Source: Flammeovirgaceae bacterium (lineage in GTDB: Bacteria; Bacteroidota; Bacteroidia; Cytophagales; Cyclobacteriaceae). Taken from it: DNA of 8,216 nucleotides. Shown here in pieces: positions 1-6,929 of this stretch. Below the pieces are notes generated by a model. It was not told where the DNA came from. It was given only the letters and a program-made list of their open reading frames with translations, and ran no database searches. The position numbers and the translations under genes are program-made. Location: positions 1 to 8,216 of the forward strand of contig CANGUI010000073.1 of the NCBI GenBank assembly GCA_947457025.1, given 5' to 3'. The number at the start of each line of letters is the position of its first letter. Positions within the stretch are counted from its first letter, which is position 1.

Positions 1-2220
1 CACATTCTTCTTTCCGGCTTTGATGTACGGACCGAATCTGCCGTTGAGCACCTGAACATCTGGATTTTCCTTGAACACCTTAATGGTTTTATTCGCATCC
101 GCAATGCGTTTATTTGCAATCAATTCAACGGCACGGATAAGCGAGATGGAATAGGGGTCGTCTTCTTTCGGGATGGACACGTACTTCTTATCGTGCAGTA
201 CATAAGGCCCGAACCGGCCGATGTTGACGACTACCGGCATCTCTTCAAAATCGCCCAGTTCTCTCGGCATTTTAAATAATTCCATCGCGTCTGCCATCGT
301 GAGACTTTCGAGGAATTGACCGGTGCGCAGGCTCGCATATCGCGGCTTCTCTTTCGATCCGTCTTCGGGGTTTTCTCCGATCTGTACATAGGCGCCGAAA
401 CGGCCAAGTTTGGCATACACCTTCTTGCCGGTCTTGGGGTCGGTACCCAACTCACGGCTCTTGTTTTGTACCGATGAGCGCTCCACTTTTTCGGTCTTAG
501 TCACCGTCTTTTTGAACGGTTTGTAAAAACCGTCAATCATCTTGTGCCATTCCAACTTGCCATTGGCAATTTCATCAAACTCCTGCTCAATTTCAGCTGT
601 AAAAGAGTAGTTTTTGATTTCCGGAAAATGTTCAATCAGAAAATCATTCACGACCATCGCCGTATTGGTGGGAAAAAGTTTATTCTTCTCGGCACCCGTG
701 ATTTCGGTCTCTGTTCTTTTTTGAATTTTTTTGTCGGCAAGTGATAGAACCTGATAGGCCCGTTCTTTTCCCTCCCGCACTTCTTTCACCACATACCCGC
801 GTTTTTGGATTGTGGAAATGGTGGGGGCGTAAGTCGAAGGACGACCGATACCAAGTTCTTCCAGTTTTTTCACGAGGGAGGCTTCGGTGTATCGGGCCGG
901 TGGACGCGAAAAGGTCTGCGTTGCTGTAAGCTCATCCAGTTTGAGGTCTTGCCCGACCTTCAACGGCGGCAGCACGCGGCCACTCTCCTCGTCTTCCTCT
1001 TCATCGCGCGACTCCATATACACCTTCAGAAAACCCTCGAATGTGACTACCTCACCGCTGGCGATGAGGGTTCGGGGATTCCCGGAGATGGTGATGGTAG
1101 CCGTTGTACGCTCCAGCTCTGCATCGGCCATCTGCGATGCAATCGCCCGTTTCCAGATCAGCTCATACAGGCGCTGAGCCTGCCGATCCATTCCCGGATT
1201 GGTTACCGAGAAATCCGTAGGGCGAATCGCTTCGTGTGCCTCCTGGGCACCGGATGACTTGGTTTTGTATCGCCGCGTTTGCACAAAATCCTTGCCATAG
1301 GCAGATTGAATCTGCTTCACGGCGCCGTTCACCGCCTCATCCGAAAGATTCACCGAATCAGTGCGCATGTAGGAAATTTTTCCGGCCTCATACAGTTTTT
1401 GCGCTACCATCATCGTTTGCGATACCGACATGCTGAGCTTTCGGCTGGCCTCTTGCTGAAGAGTGGAGGTAGTGAATGGCGGAGCTGGCGATTTTTTCGC
1501 AGGCTTTTTCTGCAAATCGCTGATGGTAAATATTGCGGCCTTACACGATTCCAAAAAAGCAAGCGCCTCTTTTTCCGTGTTGAATTTGTCAGGTAGTTCG
1601 GCTGTTAGTTTCTTTCCTTTACCGAGATCAAAAACGGCCACTACACGAAACGAAGACTTAACGTTGAATTTCTCAATCTCTCGCTCGCGTTCAACCACCA
1701 GGCGAACGGCTACCGATTGTACGCGCCCGGCCGACAAACCCGTTTTGATTTTTTTCCACAACACGGGAGACAGGTGGAAACCCACCAGCCGGTCCAGCAC
1801 GCGACGCGCCTGCTGAGCATTTACCAAATCCATGTCGATGCCGCGCGGATTTTTGATGGCATTCAAGATCGCATTCTTGGTGATTTCCGTAAATACAATT
1901 CGGCGCGTCTTCTTCTCTTTCAGTTCCAGTACTTCTTTCAGATGCCACGAAATCGCCTCACCTTCCCGGTCTTCATCGCTCGCCAGATACACCATCTCCG
2001 CATCCTCTGCCAGTTTTCGCAACTTGCCGATGACCTCCTTCTTGTCGGGGCTTACCTCGTAGGTGGGTTCGTAATCATTTTCAACATCGATAGCATTATT
2101 TCCTTTCGGCAAGTCGCGTATGTGACCCATACTAGAGGCGACCTTATACTCTTTCCCCAGATACCCCTCAATCGTTTTTGCCTTCGCCGGGGACTCCACA
2201 ATCACAAGATTTTTCGCCAT
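1..2220 (-). CDS. topA: DNA topoisomerase I (type IA), partial: C-terminus off the left edge
   Basis: Type IA topoisomerase that relaxes negative supercoils by passing strands through a transient 5'-phosphotyrosyl break. Reading down from ATG at 2220, 740 codons are open to the window edge, with no stop reached. The Toprim domain comes first: VESPAKAKTI near residue 8, SSMGHIRDLP near 40, and the metal-binding DEDREGE with D82, D84 and E86. The central topo IA domain contains SAGRVQSVAVR, the catalytic tyrosine Y284 in SYMRTDS, AHEAIRPTD (H329, R333) and GIGRPSTYAPTIS. The C-terminal part holds three GRFG[AP]Y modules (listed separately). No four-cysteine zinc finger of the E. coli type appears in the visible part. 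An in-frame GTG lies 12 bp further upstream, but ATG fits the family N-terminus MAKNLVIVES. The gene is divergent from sixA. Identity is essentially certain; only the length is unknown. Confidence 0.98.
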   Translation of the reverse strand, partial: MAKNLVIVESPAKAKTIEGYLGKEYKVASSMGHIRDLPKGNNAIDVENDYEPTYEVSPDKKEVIGKLRKLAEDAEMVYLASDEDREGEAISWHLKEVLELKEKKTRRIVFTEITKNAILNAIKNPRGIDMDLVNAQQARRVLDRLVGFHLSPVLWKKIKTGLSAGRVQSVAVRLVVEREREIEKFNVKSSFRVVAVFDLGKGKKLTAELPDKFNTEKEALAFLESCKAAIFTISDLQKKPAKKSPAPPFTTSTLQQEASRKLSMSVSQTMMVAQKLYEAGKISYMRTDSVNLSDEAVNGAVKQIQSAYGKDFVQTRRYKTKSSGAQEAHEAIRPTDFSVTNPGMDRQAQRLYELIWKRAIASQMADAELERTTATITISGNPRTLIASGEVVTFEGFLKVYMESRDEEEDEESGRVLPPLKVGQDLKLDELTATQTFSRPPARYTEASLVKKLEELGIGRPSTYAPTISTIQKRGYVVKEVREGKERAYQVLSLADKKIQKRTETEITGAEKNKLFPTNTAMVVNDFLIEHFPEIKNYSFTAEIEQEFDEIANGKLEWHKMIDGFYKPFKKTVTKTEKVERSSVQNKSRELGTDPKTGKKVYAKLGRFGAYVQIGENPEDGSKEKPRYASLRTGQFLESLTMADAMELFKMPRELGDFEEMPVVVNIGRFGPYVLHDKKYVSIPKEDDPYSISLIRAVELIANKRIADANKTIKVFKENPDVQVLNGRFGPYIKAGKKNV
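25..405 (-). repeat. Three topoisomerase C-terminal repeat modules (GRFG[AP]Y) within topA
   Basis: On the topA reading frame, GRFGAY starts at residue 606 (388-405), GRFGPY at 668 (202-219) and GRFGPY at 727 (25-42), so modules recur every 59-62 residues. The motif and spacing match the C-terminal repeat that replaces zinc fingers in many non-proteobacterial TopA proteins and is thought to contact DNA. More modules may lie beyond the left edge. These are protein-level repeats; the DNA copies are diverged. Confidence 0.8.
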
Positions 2221-2241
2221 AGTTTCGAACACAGAAGTGGC

Positions 2242-2269
2242 CAAATATCGGAAATTTTTACCAGTCCAA
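2242..2269 (-). promoter_or_regulatory. Candidate Bacteroidota-type promoter of topA
   Basis: On the minus strand, TTG (2269-2267) is followed after 17 bp by GATATTTG (2249-2242), one mismatch from the -7 consensus TAnnTTTG. The -33/-7 arrangement and spacing fit promoters read by the unusual primary sigma factor of this phylum. A start about 6-8 bases downstream would leave a leader of roughly 13-15 nt before the topA ATG. It is the best match in this intergenic region, but the motif is short and nothing else confirms it. Confidence 0.4.
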
Positions 2270-2385
2270 CTTTTTCGCTCTGTTTTCAGGCTTTCATGCT
2301 CGCCGTTTTGGTACGCTCGCGCGTTATGATAATCAAATGGTTACCGGAAAGTTGTAAAAAGTGAGACAGAATGCGCAGTTCCTTC

Positions 2386-2393
2386 TACTTTTG
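2386..2393 (+). promoter_or_regulatory. TAnnTTTG -7 element just upstream of sixA
   Basis: TACTTTTG matches the Bacteroidota -7 consensus exactly and ends five bases before the sixA ATG at 2399. I see no TTG at a suitable -33 distance. If this element is active, transcription would begin at or next to the ATG, giving a leaderless message, and the alternative in-frame GTG at 2393 could not be the start because it would not be transcribed. Confidence 0.4.
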
Positions 2394-2398
2394 TGGCT

Positions 2399-2884
2399 AT
2401 GATACGTAATCTACTGCTTTTACGACACGCAGAAGCGGCCGAGCGACTGGCCTTGCAAAATGATTATGATCGCCCGCTTACTGAGCGCGGCATACAGCAG
2501 GCTGTAAACGTGGGCCATTATCTCACCACCAATGAGTGGCAACCGCAGCTCATACTCGCATCGCCTGCCCTTCGCACGCGCACGACCTCAAAGATTGTAG
2601 CCGACGCGATCGGCTATCCGGAAGGCGAGATCCTGTTAGAGCCGGTTATCTATAATGGATCTGTGCAGCACCTTTATCAATGTGTTCGGCAGGTACATAC
2701 AGACTTCACTACGGTATTGGTTGTGGCGCATAATCCGGGAATCAGTTACCTGGGTGAATGGCTCACAAAAGTGCCCGAAACGGCATTGAAACCAGCCGGG
2801 CTGTTGCGCATTGAATTTGAACTGGCGCTCTGGAGCGATCTGCGTGAAGGGTGCGGCAAATGGGAAAGCATCTTCCAACCGTGA
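2399..2884 (+). CDS. sixA: SixA-type phosphohistidine phosphatase, histidine phosphatase superfamily
   Basis: A 161-residue cytosolic protein of the small, cap-less SixA branch of the histidine phosphatase (phosphoglycerate mutase-like) superfamily. The nucleophile motif RHAEA gives R9 and H10 at the end of the first strand. LTERG follows near residue 27, SPALRTRTT supplies the second phosphate-pocket arginine (R59), and VVAHNPG supplies the second catalytic histidine, H111. In E. coli SixA removes phosphate from the histidine of the ArcB HPt domain. The Bacteroidota target is not known, so the phosphohistidine role here is a family inference. I chose ATG 2399 over the in-frame GTG at 2393 because the GTG lies within a -7 promoter match and ATG gives the usual short N-terminus. 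The ureohydrolase start lies within the last 25 bp, suggesting coupled translation. No arcB-like gene is visible nearby. Confidence 0.9.
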   Translation: MIRNLLLLRHAEAAERLALQNDYDRPLTERGIQQAVNVGHYLTTNEWQPQLILASPALRTRTTSKIVADAIGYPEGEILLEPVIYNGSVQHLYQCVRQVHTDFTTVLVVAHNPGISYLGEWLTKVPETALKPAGLLRIEFELALWSDLREGCGKWESIFQP

Positions 2885-3903
2885 GCGAAGGATTGTCAAA
2901 CTTTGATCCAAACGGACCTGGTGTAACCGGACAAATTTTCGGCCTCCCCTATCCGCTGGCGGATGCGGAGGTCATTGTTCTACCGATTCCATGGGAAGCT
3001 ACCGTTTCTTATCGTAGCGGTACAGCGCAGTGTATTCCCTTTGTGCTCGAAGCATCGCGCCAAATCGACTTGCATGACGCTGACATCGTCAATGTCTGGA
3101 AAACTAAAATCGCCATGATGGCGGCCTCGCCCGGTCTGCAACGCGAAAGCGACCGCCTCCGCAAACTTATCCGTGAAAACCGTTCGGCCAAGGGTGATAA
3201 CCATAAACTGGTACAAGAGCAAGTAAACAAGTCGTGCGAACAGCTGCACGTCTACATTGAAAAGCAAACTGCCCGCTGGTTGCAGGACGGCAGGCGGGTG
3301 GTAGTGCTGGGTGGTGATCATAGCACCCCGCTGGGTTACTGGCGCGCACTCGAAAAAAAATACAGAAGCTTCGGCATGTTGCAGATCGATGCTCACGCTG
3401 ATTTACGAAAAGCGTATGAAGGGCTTACCTATTCTCACGGTTCCGCTTTTTACCATGCGTGGCGCATGCCTGGGGTAAAGAAGATTGTGCAGGTTGGCGT
3501 GCGCGATTATTGCGATGAAGAATACGAACGCATCCGAAACGCAAGCGGCCGAATTGTGACCTTTTTCTATCATGACCTCCGCGAAGAGCAATTCCAGGGG
3601 AGCACTTGGGCGCAACAAGTAGAAACTATCATCCGGGCCTTACCGGAAGAAGTTTACGTATCACTGGATGTGGATGGCCTCGATCCGGCCCTTTGCCCCC
3701 ACACCGGCACACCGGTACCCGGTGGTCTTCGGTTTGAGGAAATCACCTATCTCATCAAACAAGTTGTACGCTCAGGAAGGAAAATTATCGGGGCGGATGT
3801 GGTCGAAACGGGCGCAGATCCGTGGGACGCCATGGTAGCCGCGCGCCTGCTGTTTCTGCTCTGCACCTGGATGCCCCATTCGCACACAGCCCATTATCGC
3901 TAA
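2860..3903 (+). CDS. Arginase/agmatinase/formimidoylglutamase-family ureohydrolase
   Basis: Binuclear-manganese ureohydrolase, 347 residues from ATG 2860. These enzymes hydrolyse a guanidino- or formimino-type C-N bond, releasing urea or formamide. All expected metal ligands are present: H154 in GGDHS, D177/H179/D181 in QIDAHADLR, and D270/D272 in SLDVDGLDP. SHGSAF (near 193) and TGTPVPGG (near 282) are also family-typical. The substrate (arginine, agmatine, formimidoylglutamate or another) cannot be read from the sequence; in this phylum such proteins are usually called only 'agmatinase family'. An insert rich in charged residues (about 95-135) precedes the GGDHS strand. In the N-terminal region, where I expect an NGP-like turn after SGTA, this protein has QCI. 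The start is uncertain: GTG 2851, ATG 2860 and GTG 2881 are all in frame, the last forming a GTGA overlap with the sixA stop. It is probably co-transcribed with sixA. Confidence 0.9.
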   Translation: MGKHLPTVSEGLSNFDPNGPGVTGQIFGLPYPLADAEVIVLPIPWEATVSYRSGTAQCIPFVLEASRQIDLHDADIVNVWKTKIAMMAASPGLQRESDRLRKLIRENRSAKGDNHKLVQEQVNKSCEQLHVYIEKQTARWLQDGRRVVVLGGDHSTPLGYWRALEKKYRSFGMLQIDAHADLRKAYEGLTYSHGSAFYHAWRMPGVKKIVQVGVRDYCDEEYERIRNASGRIVTFFYHDLREEQFQGSTWAQQVETIIRALPEEVYVSLDVDGLDPALCPHTGTPVPGGLRFEEITYLIKQVVRSGRKIIGADVVETGADPWDAMVAARLLFLLCTWMPHSHTAHYR

Positions 3904-3915
3904 GGCATTTTTACC

Positions 3916-3922
3916 TATTTTG
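3916..3922 (+). promoter_or_regulatory. Possible -7-like element upstream of the AGCS symporter
   Basis: TATTTTG is one base shorter than TAnnTTTG and lies 17 nt before the ATG at 3940, in the 36-bp gap after the ureohydrolase. The same nine bases, CTATTTTGC, precede the NSS transporter gene at 6897-6905. No TTG sits at the right -33 distance here, so the symporter may simply be transcribed from upstream. Confidence 0.25.
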
Positions 3923-3939
3923 CATCTTTCATCATCTGC

Positions 3940-5331
3940 ATGAGCGAATTCATCAGCAACCTGGCCACCCATGTGTGGACCCCCGTTTTGTTTCTCCTGA
4001 TTCTGGGAGGCTTGTTTTTTCTCTTTTATTCGGGATTCATCCAGTATAAATACTTCGGGCATGCGATTCGCATACTCCGCGGCAAGTACAATAACCCGAA
4101 TGATCCGGGCCAGATCAACGCTTACGAGGCACTCTCCACGGCATTGGCTTCAACGGTTGGCATGGGCAATATCGCCGGAGTGGCTGCTGCCATTTCAATT
4201 GGCGGGCCGGGCGCTCTTTTTTGGATGTGGGTAACGGCCTTTGTTGGGATGTCTACAAACTTTTTCACGTCAACGCTTTCGGTAATGTACCGGGGTAGCG
4301 ATTCGGAGGGCGTCATTCAGGGTGGCCCCATGTATGTTATTCGGGAAGCGATGAGCCGATCGTGGTATCCGTTGGCAGTGGTATTTTGTCTTTGTGCTAT
4401 GGTAGGCTGCCTGCCGATCTTTCAGGCAAATCAGCTTACTCAGGCGATCATCGACATCGGTTTCTCTGGCACTGACCTGAGCAAGAGTGTTTTCTTTTTC
4501 GGCTCGTTCGAGATTAACACACTGAAGTTTGTAATCGGGGTGATCTTGATGATCATCTCAGCCGTTGTAATTGTCGGTGGCATACAGCGCATCGGCAGCT
4601 GGGCAGGGAAAATGGTGCCGCTTATGATTGTGGTGTATTTCTTTTCGGTGCTGGCAATCCTGGTGCTGCACGCTGGCGAAATTCCCGCCATGCTGGCCAT
4701 GGTCATCCGCGATGCATTCGCCGCGGAACATTACCGCGGAGAACCTGCCTTGGGTGGTCTGGTTGGCGGATTGATCGTTGCGGGCGTACGGCGGGCATCC
4801 TTTTCCAATGAAGCCGGCATTGGTACTGCTCCGATGGCCCTCGGGGCATCAAAAAGTTCAGAACCCATCCGTGAAGGACTGGTGTCCATGATGAGTCCTG
4901 CCATTGATACGCTGGTGGTCTGCACGCTGACAGCTCTGGCGATTTTGGTTACGGGTGTTTGGCAAACCAGTGATACCAACGGTGTATCGTTAACGGCTAC
5001 CGCTTTTGAATCCTCTCTCGGCACAACAGGAAAGTTACTGCTGCTGGTGAGCGCCTTTTTCTTTGCGATAACTTCACTTTTCTCATACAGCTACTACGGT
5101 AACAAGGCGATCTCGTTCCTGGCGGGCGTGAAAGCCGGGCGTTATTACGATTACTTCTACCTGAGTACCATCATCATTGGTGCCACTGCCTCCATGCGTG
5201 ATGTGATGAATGTGATTGACATCGCATATGCCATCATGGCTTTCCCAACTATGCTGTCGGGGTTTGTCTTGGCACCCCGGGTGATGAAGGAAGCGAGAAG
5301 CTACTTTACCCGCATGAAGGGTAACCTTTAG
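3940..5331 (+). CDS. AGCS-family sodium:alanine/glycine symporter
   Basis: Inner-membrane amino acid carrier of the alanine/glycine:cation symporter family (LeuT-like fold), 463 residues, near the usual family length, with about eleven hydrophobic segments. Family signatures run in order: INAYEALSTALASTVGMGNIAGVA (59-82, split here from a longer conserved block), GGPGALFWMW (88-97), QGGPMY (127-132), the hallmark FSNEAGIGTAP (288-298), IDTLVVCTLTA (322-332) and SYSYYGNKA near 382-390. In the third signature the more common wording with a Lys and a Glu (ATKFAEATLAVKYR-like) is replaced by STNFFTSTLSVMYR; I recall similar variants in Bacteroidota relatives. The substrate is most likely a small neutral amino acid, driven by sodium. 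ATG 3940 follows the ureohydrolase stop by 36 bp, so an operon with sixA and the ureohydrolase is likely. The stop overlaps that of the convergent downstream gene. Confidence 0.95.
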   Translation: MSEFISNLATHVWTPVLFLLILGGLFFLFYSGFIQYKYFGHAIRILRGKYNNPNDPGQINAYEALSTALASTVGMGNIAGVAAAISIGGPGALFWMWVTAFVGMSTNFFTSTLSVMYRGSDSEGVIQGGPMYVIREAMSRSWYPLAVVFCLCAMVGCLPIFQANQLTQAIIDIGFSGTDLSKSVFFFGSFEINTLKFVIGVILMIISAVVIVGGIQRIGSWAGKMVPLMIVVYFFSVLAILVLHAGEIPAMLAMVIRDAFAAEHYRGEPALGGLVGGLIVAGVRRASFSNEAGIGTAPMALGASKSSEPIREGLVSMMSPAIDTLVVCTLTALAILVTGVWQTSDTNGVSLTATAFESSLGTTGKLLLLVSAFFFAITSLFSYSYYGNKAISFLAGVKAGRYYDYFYLSTIIIGATASMRDVMNVIDIAYAIMAFPTMLSGFVLAPRVMKEARSYFTRMKGNL

Positions 5332-6782
5332 GAAGGGTACGGCACGGCCTGGTGATCACGGGTATACGGGTAGTGAAACAGGCCGTGCTCCTTGATGGCT
5401 TCCTGCACTTTCGAAGGCACATACTTTTCCCAACCCGGTTCACCTTTGCGAATCATCGCCAGCACCTGATCGGAAATGATGTGCAGGTTGTTCACATTAG
5501 CGTCGCGGATGTTTTCGAGCTTGTTATTATCGGTGAGATACCGGAACAAACCCCGCAGGTGGTTCGGAATGGTTTCTTCAAAATCCTTTAATGTAAACAG
5601 AGCATTTCCTTCCTTACGCCATGCCGGATAAATGTAGAGTTTCACGTTGCTACCAAACAGGTGACCAAAACTCTCCAGAATTCCGCCGCGGATATTTTCG
5701 TATGTCTTTTCTTCAAAAATTTTCTGCAGCGCATAGATGCCGAGAACGATGCCGATCTTCTTGCCCCGTGTGATGCCGGACAAGTATTGCACGAGGCGGT
5801 AGTACTCAAAATAATTGGAAATCAGTACCGTCTGGCCTAGCGAGCAGATGATGTCCGCGCGATGCATAAAATCGGATTCGTCAATGGTGCCATCGGTGCT
5901 CAGGTCATTCAGCGTGAGCTCGGTCAGTACTACCAACCGGGAGCGGTCTACGTCCGGCTCGTTCTTAAACTGGCGCCGGGACGTGAGCAGCATATCCACA
6001 TTAACGTGCGTCACGGGCCGAAAACGACCGCGCAACACGAGGACATTCTTCTTATAAAGAGCTTCCGACGGCTGTAGCACAGTACCGTCCGGACCGAACA
6101 TGGCTGCCTTGGTAAGTCCGTCTTTCACCAGTTTCAGAGCCAACAAGCGGTTGTCCACCTGGCTGAAGTCGGGCCCTGCCAGTCGAAACACGTCTACCTC
6201 CACGCGGCGGGCCGAGAGGCCGTCCAACAGTGTTGCCATTATTTCGGTAGCAGATGAGAGAAACATGCAGCCATAGAGCACGTTTACGCCTATCACCCCG
6301 ATAGCCACCTGTTGCAAAAGGGGGTCGTTGTCATGCAATTTAACGTGCAGCACGCAGTCGTTCGGTTCGCTCTCCGGCCGTAATTGAAACCGCAGGCCAA
6401 TCCACCCGTGGCCCTGGTTGGTGCGCTCATAATTCAGGGCTTCAACGGTATCCGCAAATGCAAAGAATCGGGTATCTGCCGTGCGGTGGGGTAACCGCTC
6501 CGGCAACAGCGCATACTCGTGGTCGAGCATTTTCATCAGCCGGTCTTCGCAGACGTAGCGCTCACATTGCCCATAGATGGCATCACTGAACTTCATGTCA
6601 TACGCGGATATCGTCTTGGCTATGGTACCCGATGCACCTCCTACTTTAAAAAAGTTGGCGGCCACTTCTTGCCCTGCCCCGATCTCAGCAAATGATCCAT
6701 AGATCGCTTTGCTCAGATTAATGCGCAGCGCCTTTTCCTGAGTGGATAGCTTCTTGACAGGTTCCATGTAGTCGTTCGACAC
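5328..6782 (-). CDS. Conserved protein of unknown function, about 484 residues
   Basis: I do not recognise a characterised function. It is a soluble protein with no signal peptide and no convincing membrane helix; the most hydrophobic stretch, VAIGVIGVNVLYGCMFLSS (159-177), looks like a buried core. The N-terminal block is glycine-rich and looks highly conserved: IYGSFAEIGAGQEVAANFF (28-46), VGGASGTIAKTISAYDM (47-63), then SDAIYG and CERYVCEDRLMKMLDHEY. Later segments alternate strands and helices, for example VLVLRGRFRP (247-256), LVVLTELTL and KKIGIVLGIYALQKIF. I recall widespread bacterial homologues carrying conflicting, doubtful labels (adenylyltransferase, TonB receptor); neither fits. 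The longest start is GTG 6782. ATG 6767 (residue 6) is an alternative, mildly favoured by a TACTTTAC -7-like match at 6791-6784 on this strand, which would place transcription start after the GTG. It is convergent with the AGCS gene and divergent from the NSS gene. Confidence 0.85.
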   Translation of the reverse strand: MSNDYMEPVKKLSTQEKALRINLSKAIYGSFAEIGAGQEVAANFFKVGGASGTIAKTISAYDMKFSDAIYGQCERYVCEDRLMKMLDHEYALLPERLPHRTADTRFFAFADTVEALNYERTNQGHGWIGLRFQLRPESEPNDCVLHVKLHDNDPLLQQVAIGVIGVNVLYGCMFLSSATEIMATLLDGLSARRVEVDVFRLAGPDFSQVDNRLLALKLVKDGLTKAAMFGPDGTVLQPSEALYKKNVLVLRGRFRPVTHVNVDMLLTSRRQFKNEPDVDRSRLVVLTELTLNDLSTDGTIDESDFMHRADIICSLGQTVLISNYFEYYRLVQYLSGITRGKKIGIVLGIYALQKIFEEKTYENIRGGILESFGHLFGSNVKLYIYPAWRKEGNALFTLKDFEETIPNHLRGLFRYLTDNNKLENIRDANVNNLHIISDQVLAMIRKGEPGWEKYVPSKVQEAIKEHGLFHYPYTRDHQAVPYPS

Positions 6783-6799
6783 AGTAAAGTACCGGATTA

Positions 6800-6817
6800 T
6801 TTTCCTGAATTGGAAAA
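6800..6817. repeat. Short inverted repeat in the divergent intergenic region
   Basis: TTTTCC-TGAATT-GGAAAA has perfect 6-bp arms and a 6-bp spacer. It lies 18 bp upstream of the longest start of the unknown gene and 58 bp upstream of the -33 candidate of the NSS transporter. It could be an operator for a dimeric regulator acting on one or both genes. A 6-bp inverted repeat in 147 bp is not rare by chance, and the A/T runs lower its information content. Confidence 0.3.
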
Positions 6818-6874
6818 CGAATTACCGGGTAGAATAGTTGTGCCCCGTTGAACTTTTGCAGGCCACGGCGGCTG

Positions 6875-6904
6875 TTTGAAAAGTTGGGGAGATGGTCTAT
6901 TTTG
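6875..6904 (+). promoter_or_regulatory. Candidate Bacteroidota-type promoter of the NSS transporter
   Basis: TTTG (6875-6878) is followed after exactly 19 bp by TATTTTG (6898-6904), close to the TTTG-N19-TAnnTTTG arrangement of this phylum but one base short in the -7 box. The ATG lies 25 nt further on, which allows a short leader. The correct spacing makes this more credible than the similar box in front of the AGCS gene. Confidence 0.45.
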
Positions 6905-6929
6905 CCGGCCCTTTCACAATTTCAATTTC

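Noticed and set aside
1717..2364. 215-codon plus-strand open frame opposite the topA start region
   Set aside because: It is fully antisense to well-supported topA coding sequence and its translation shows no recognisable motif. It is a by-product of topA codon use, as are the other plus-strand frames between 544 and 2062.
2221..2398. Small RNA, riboswitch or terminator in the topA-sixA intergenic region
   Set aside because: I found no convincing stem-loop with a T-run and no known riboswitch pattern; only promoter-like boxes stand out.
2980..3396. 138-codon minus-strand open frame opposite the ureohydrolase
   Set aside because: It lies antisense to conserved enzyme motifs, has low-complexity composition and no start context of its own.
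2399..5331. A dedicated new signalling-metabolic system formed by sixA, the ureohydrolase and the symporter
   Set aside because: Close spacing supports co-transcription, but each is a common family member and no sensor kinase, HPt protein or regulator is present. Adjacency alone is not enough.
6009..6032. Calling the unknown protein an NMN or nicotinate-nucleotide adenylyltransferase
   Set aside because: Only a GRFRP-like pentapeptide supports it. The position is wrong, and the HxGH-type and C-terminal nucleotidyltransferase motifs are not seen.
5815..6077. Plus-strand open frames of 71-80 codons opposite the unknown gene
   Set aside because: They are antisense to a long, coherent conserved protein and show no family features.
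5328..6782. Calling the unknown protein a TonB-dependent receptor
   Set aside because: There is no signal peptide, TonB box, plug domain or beta-barrel pattern, and the size is far too small.
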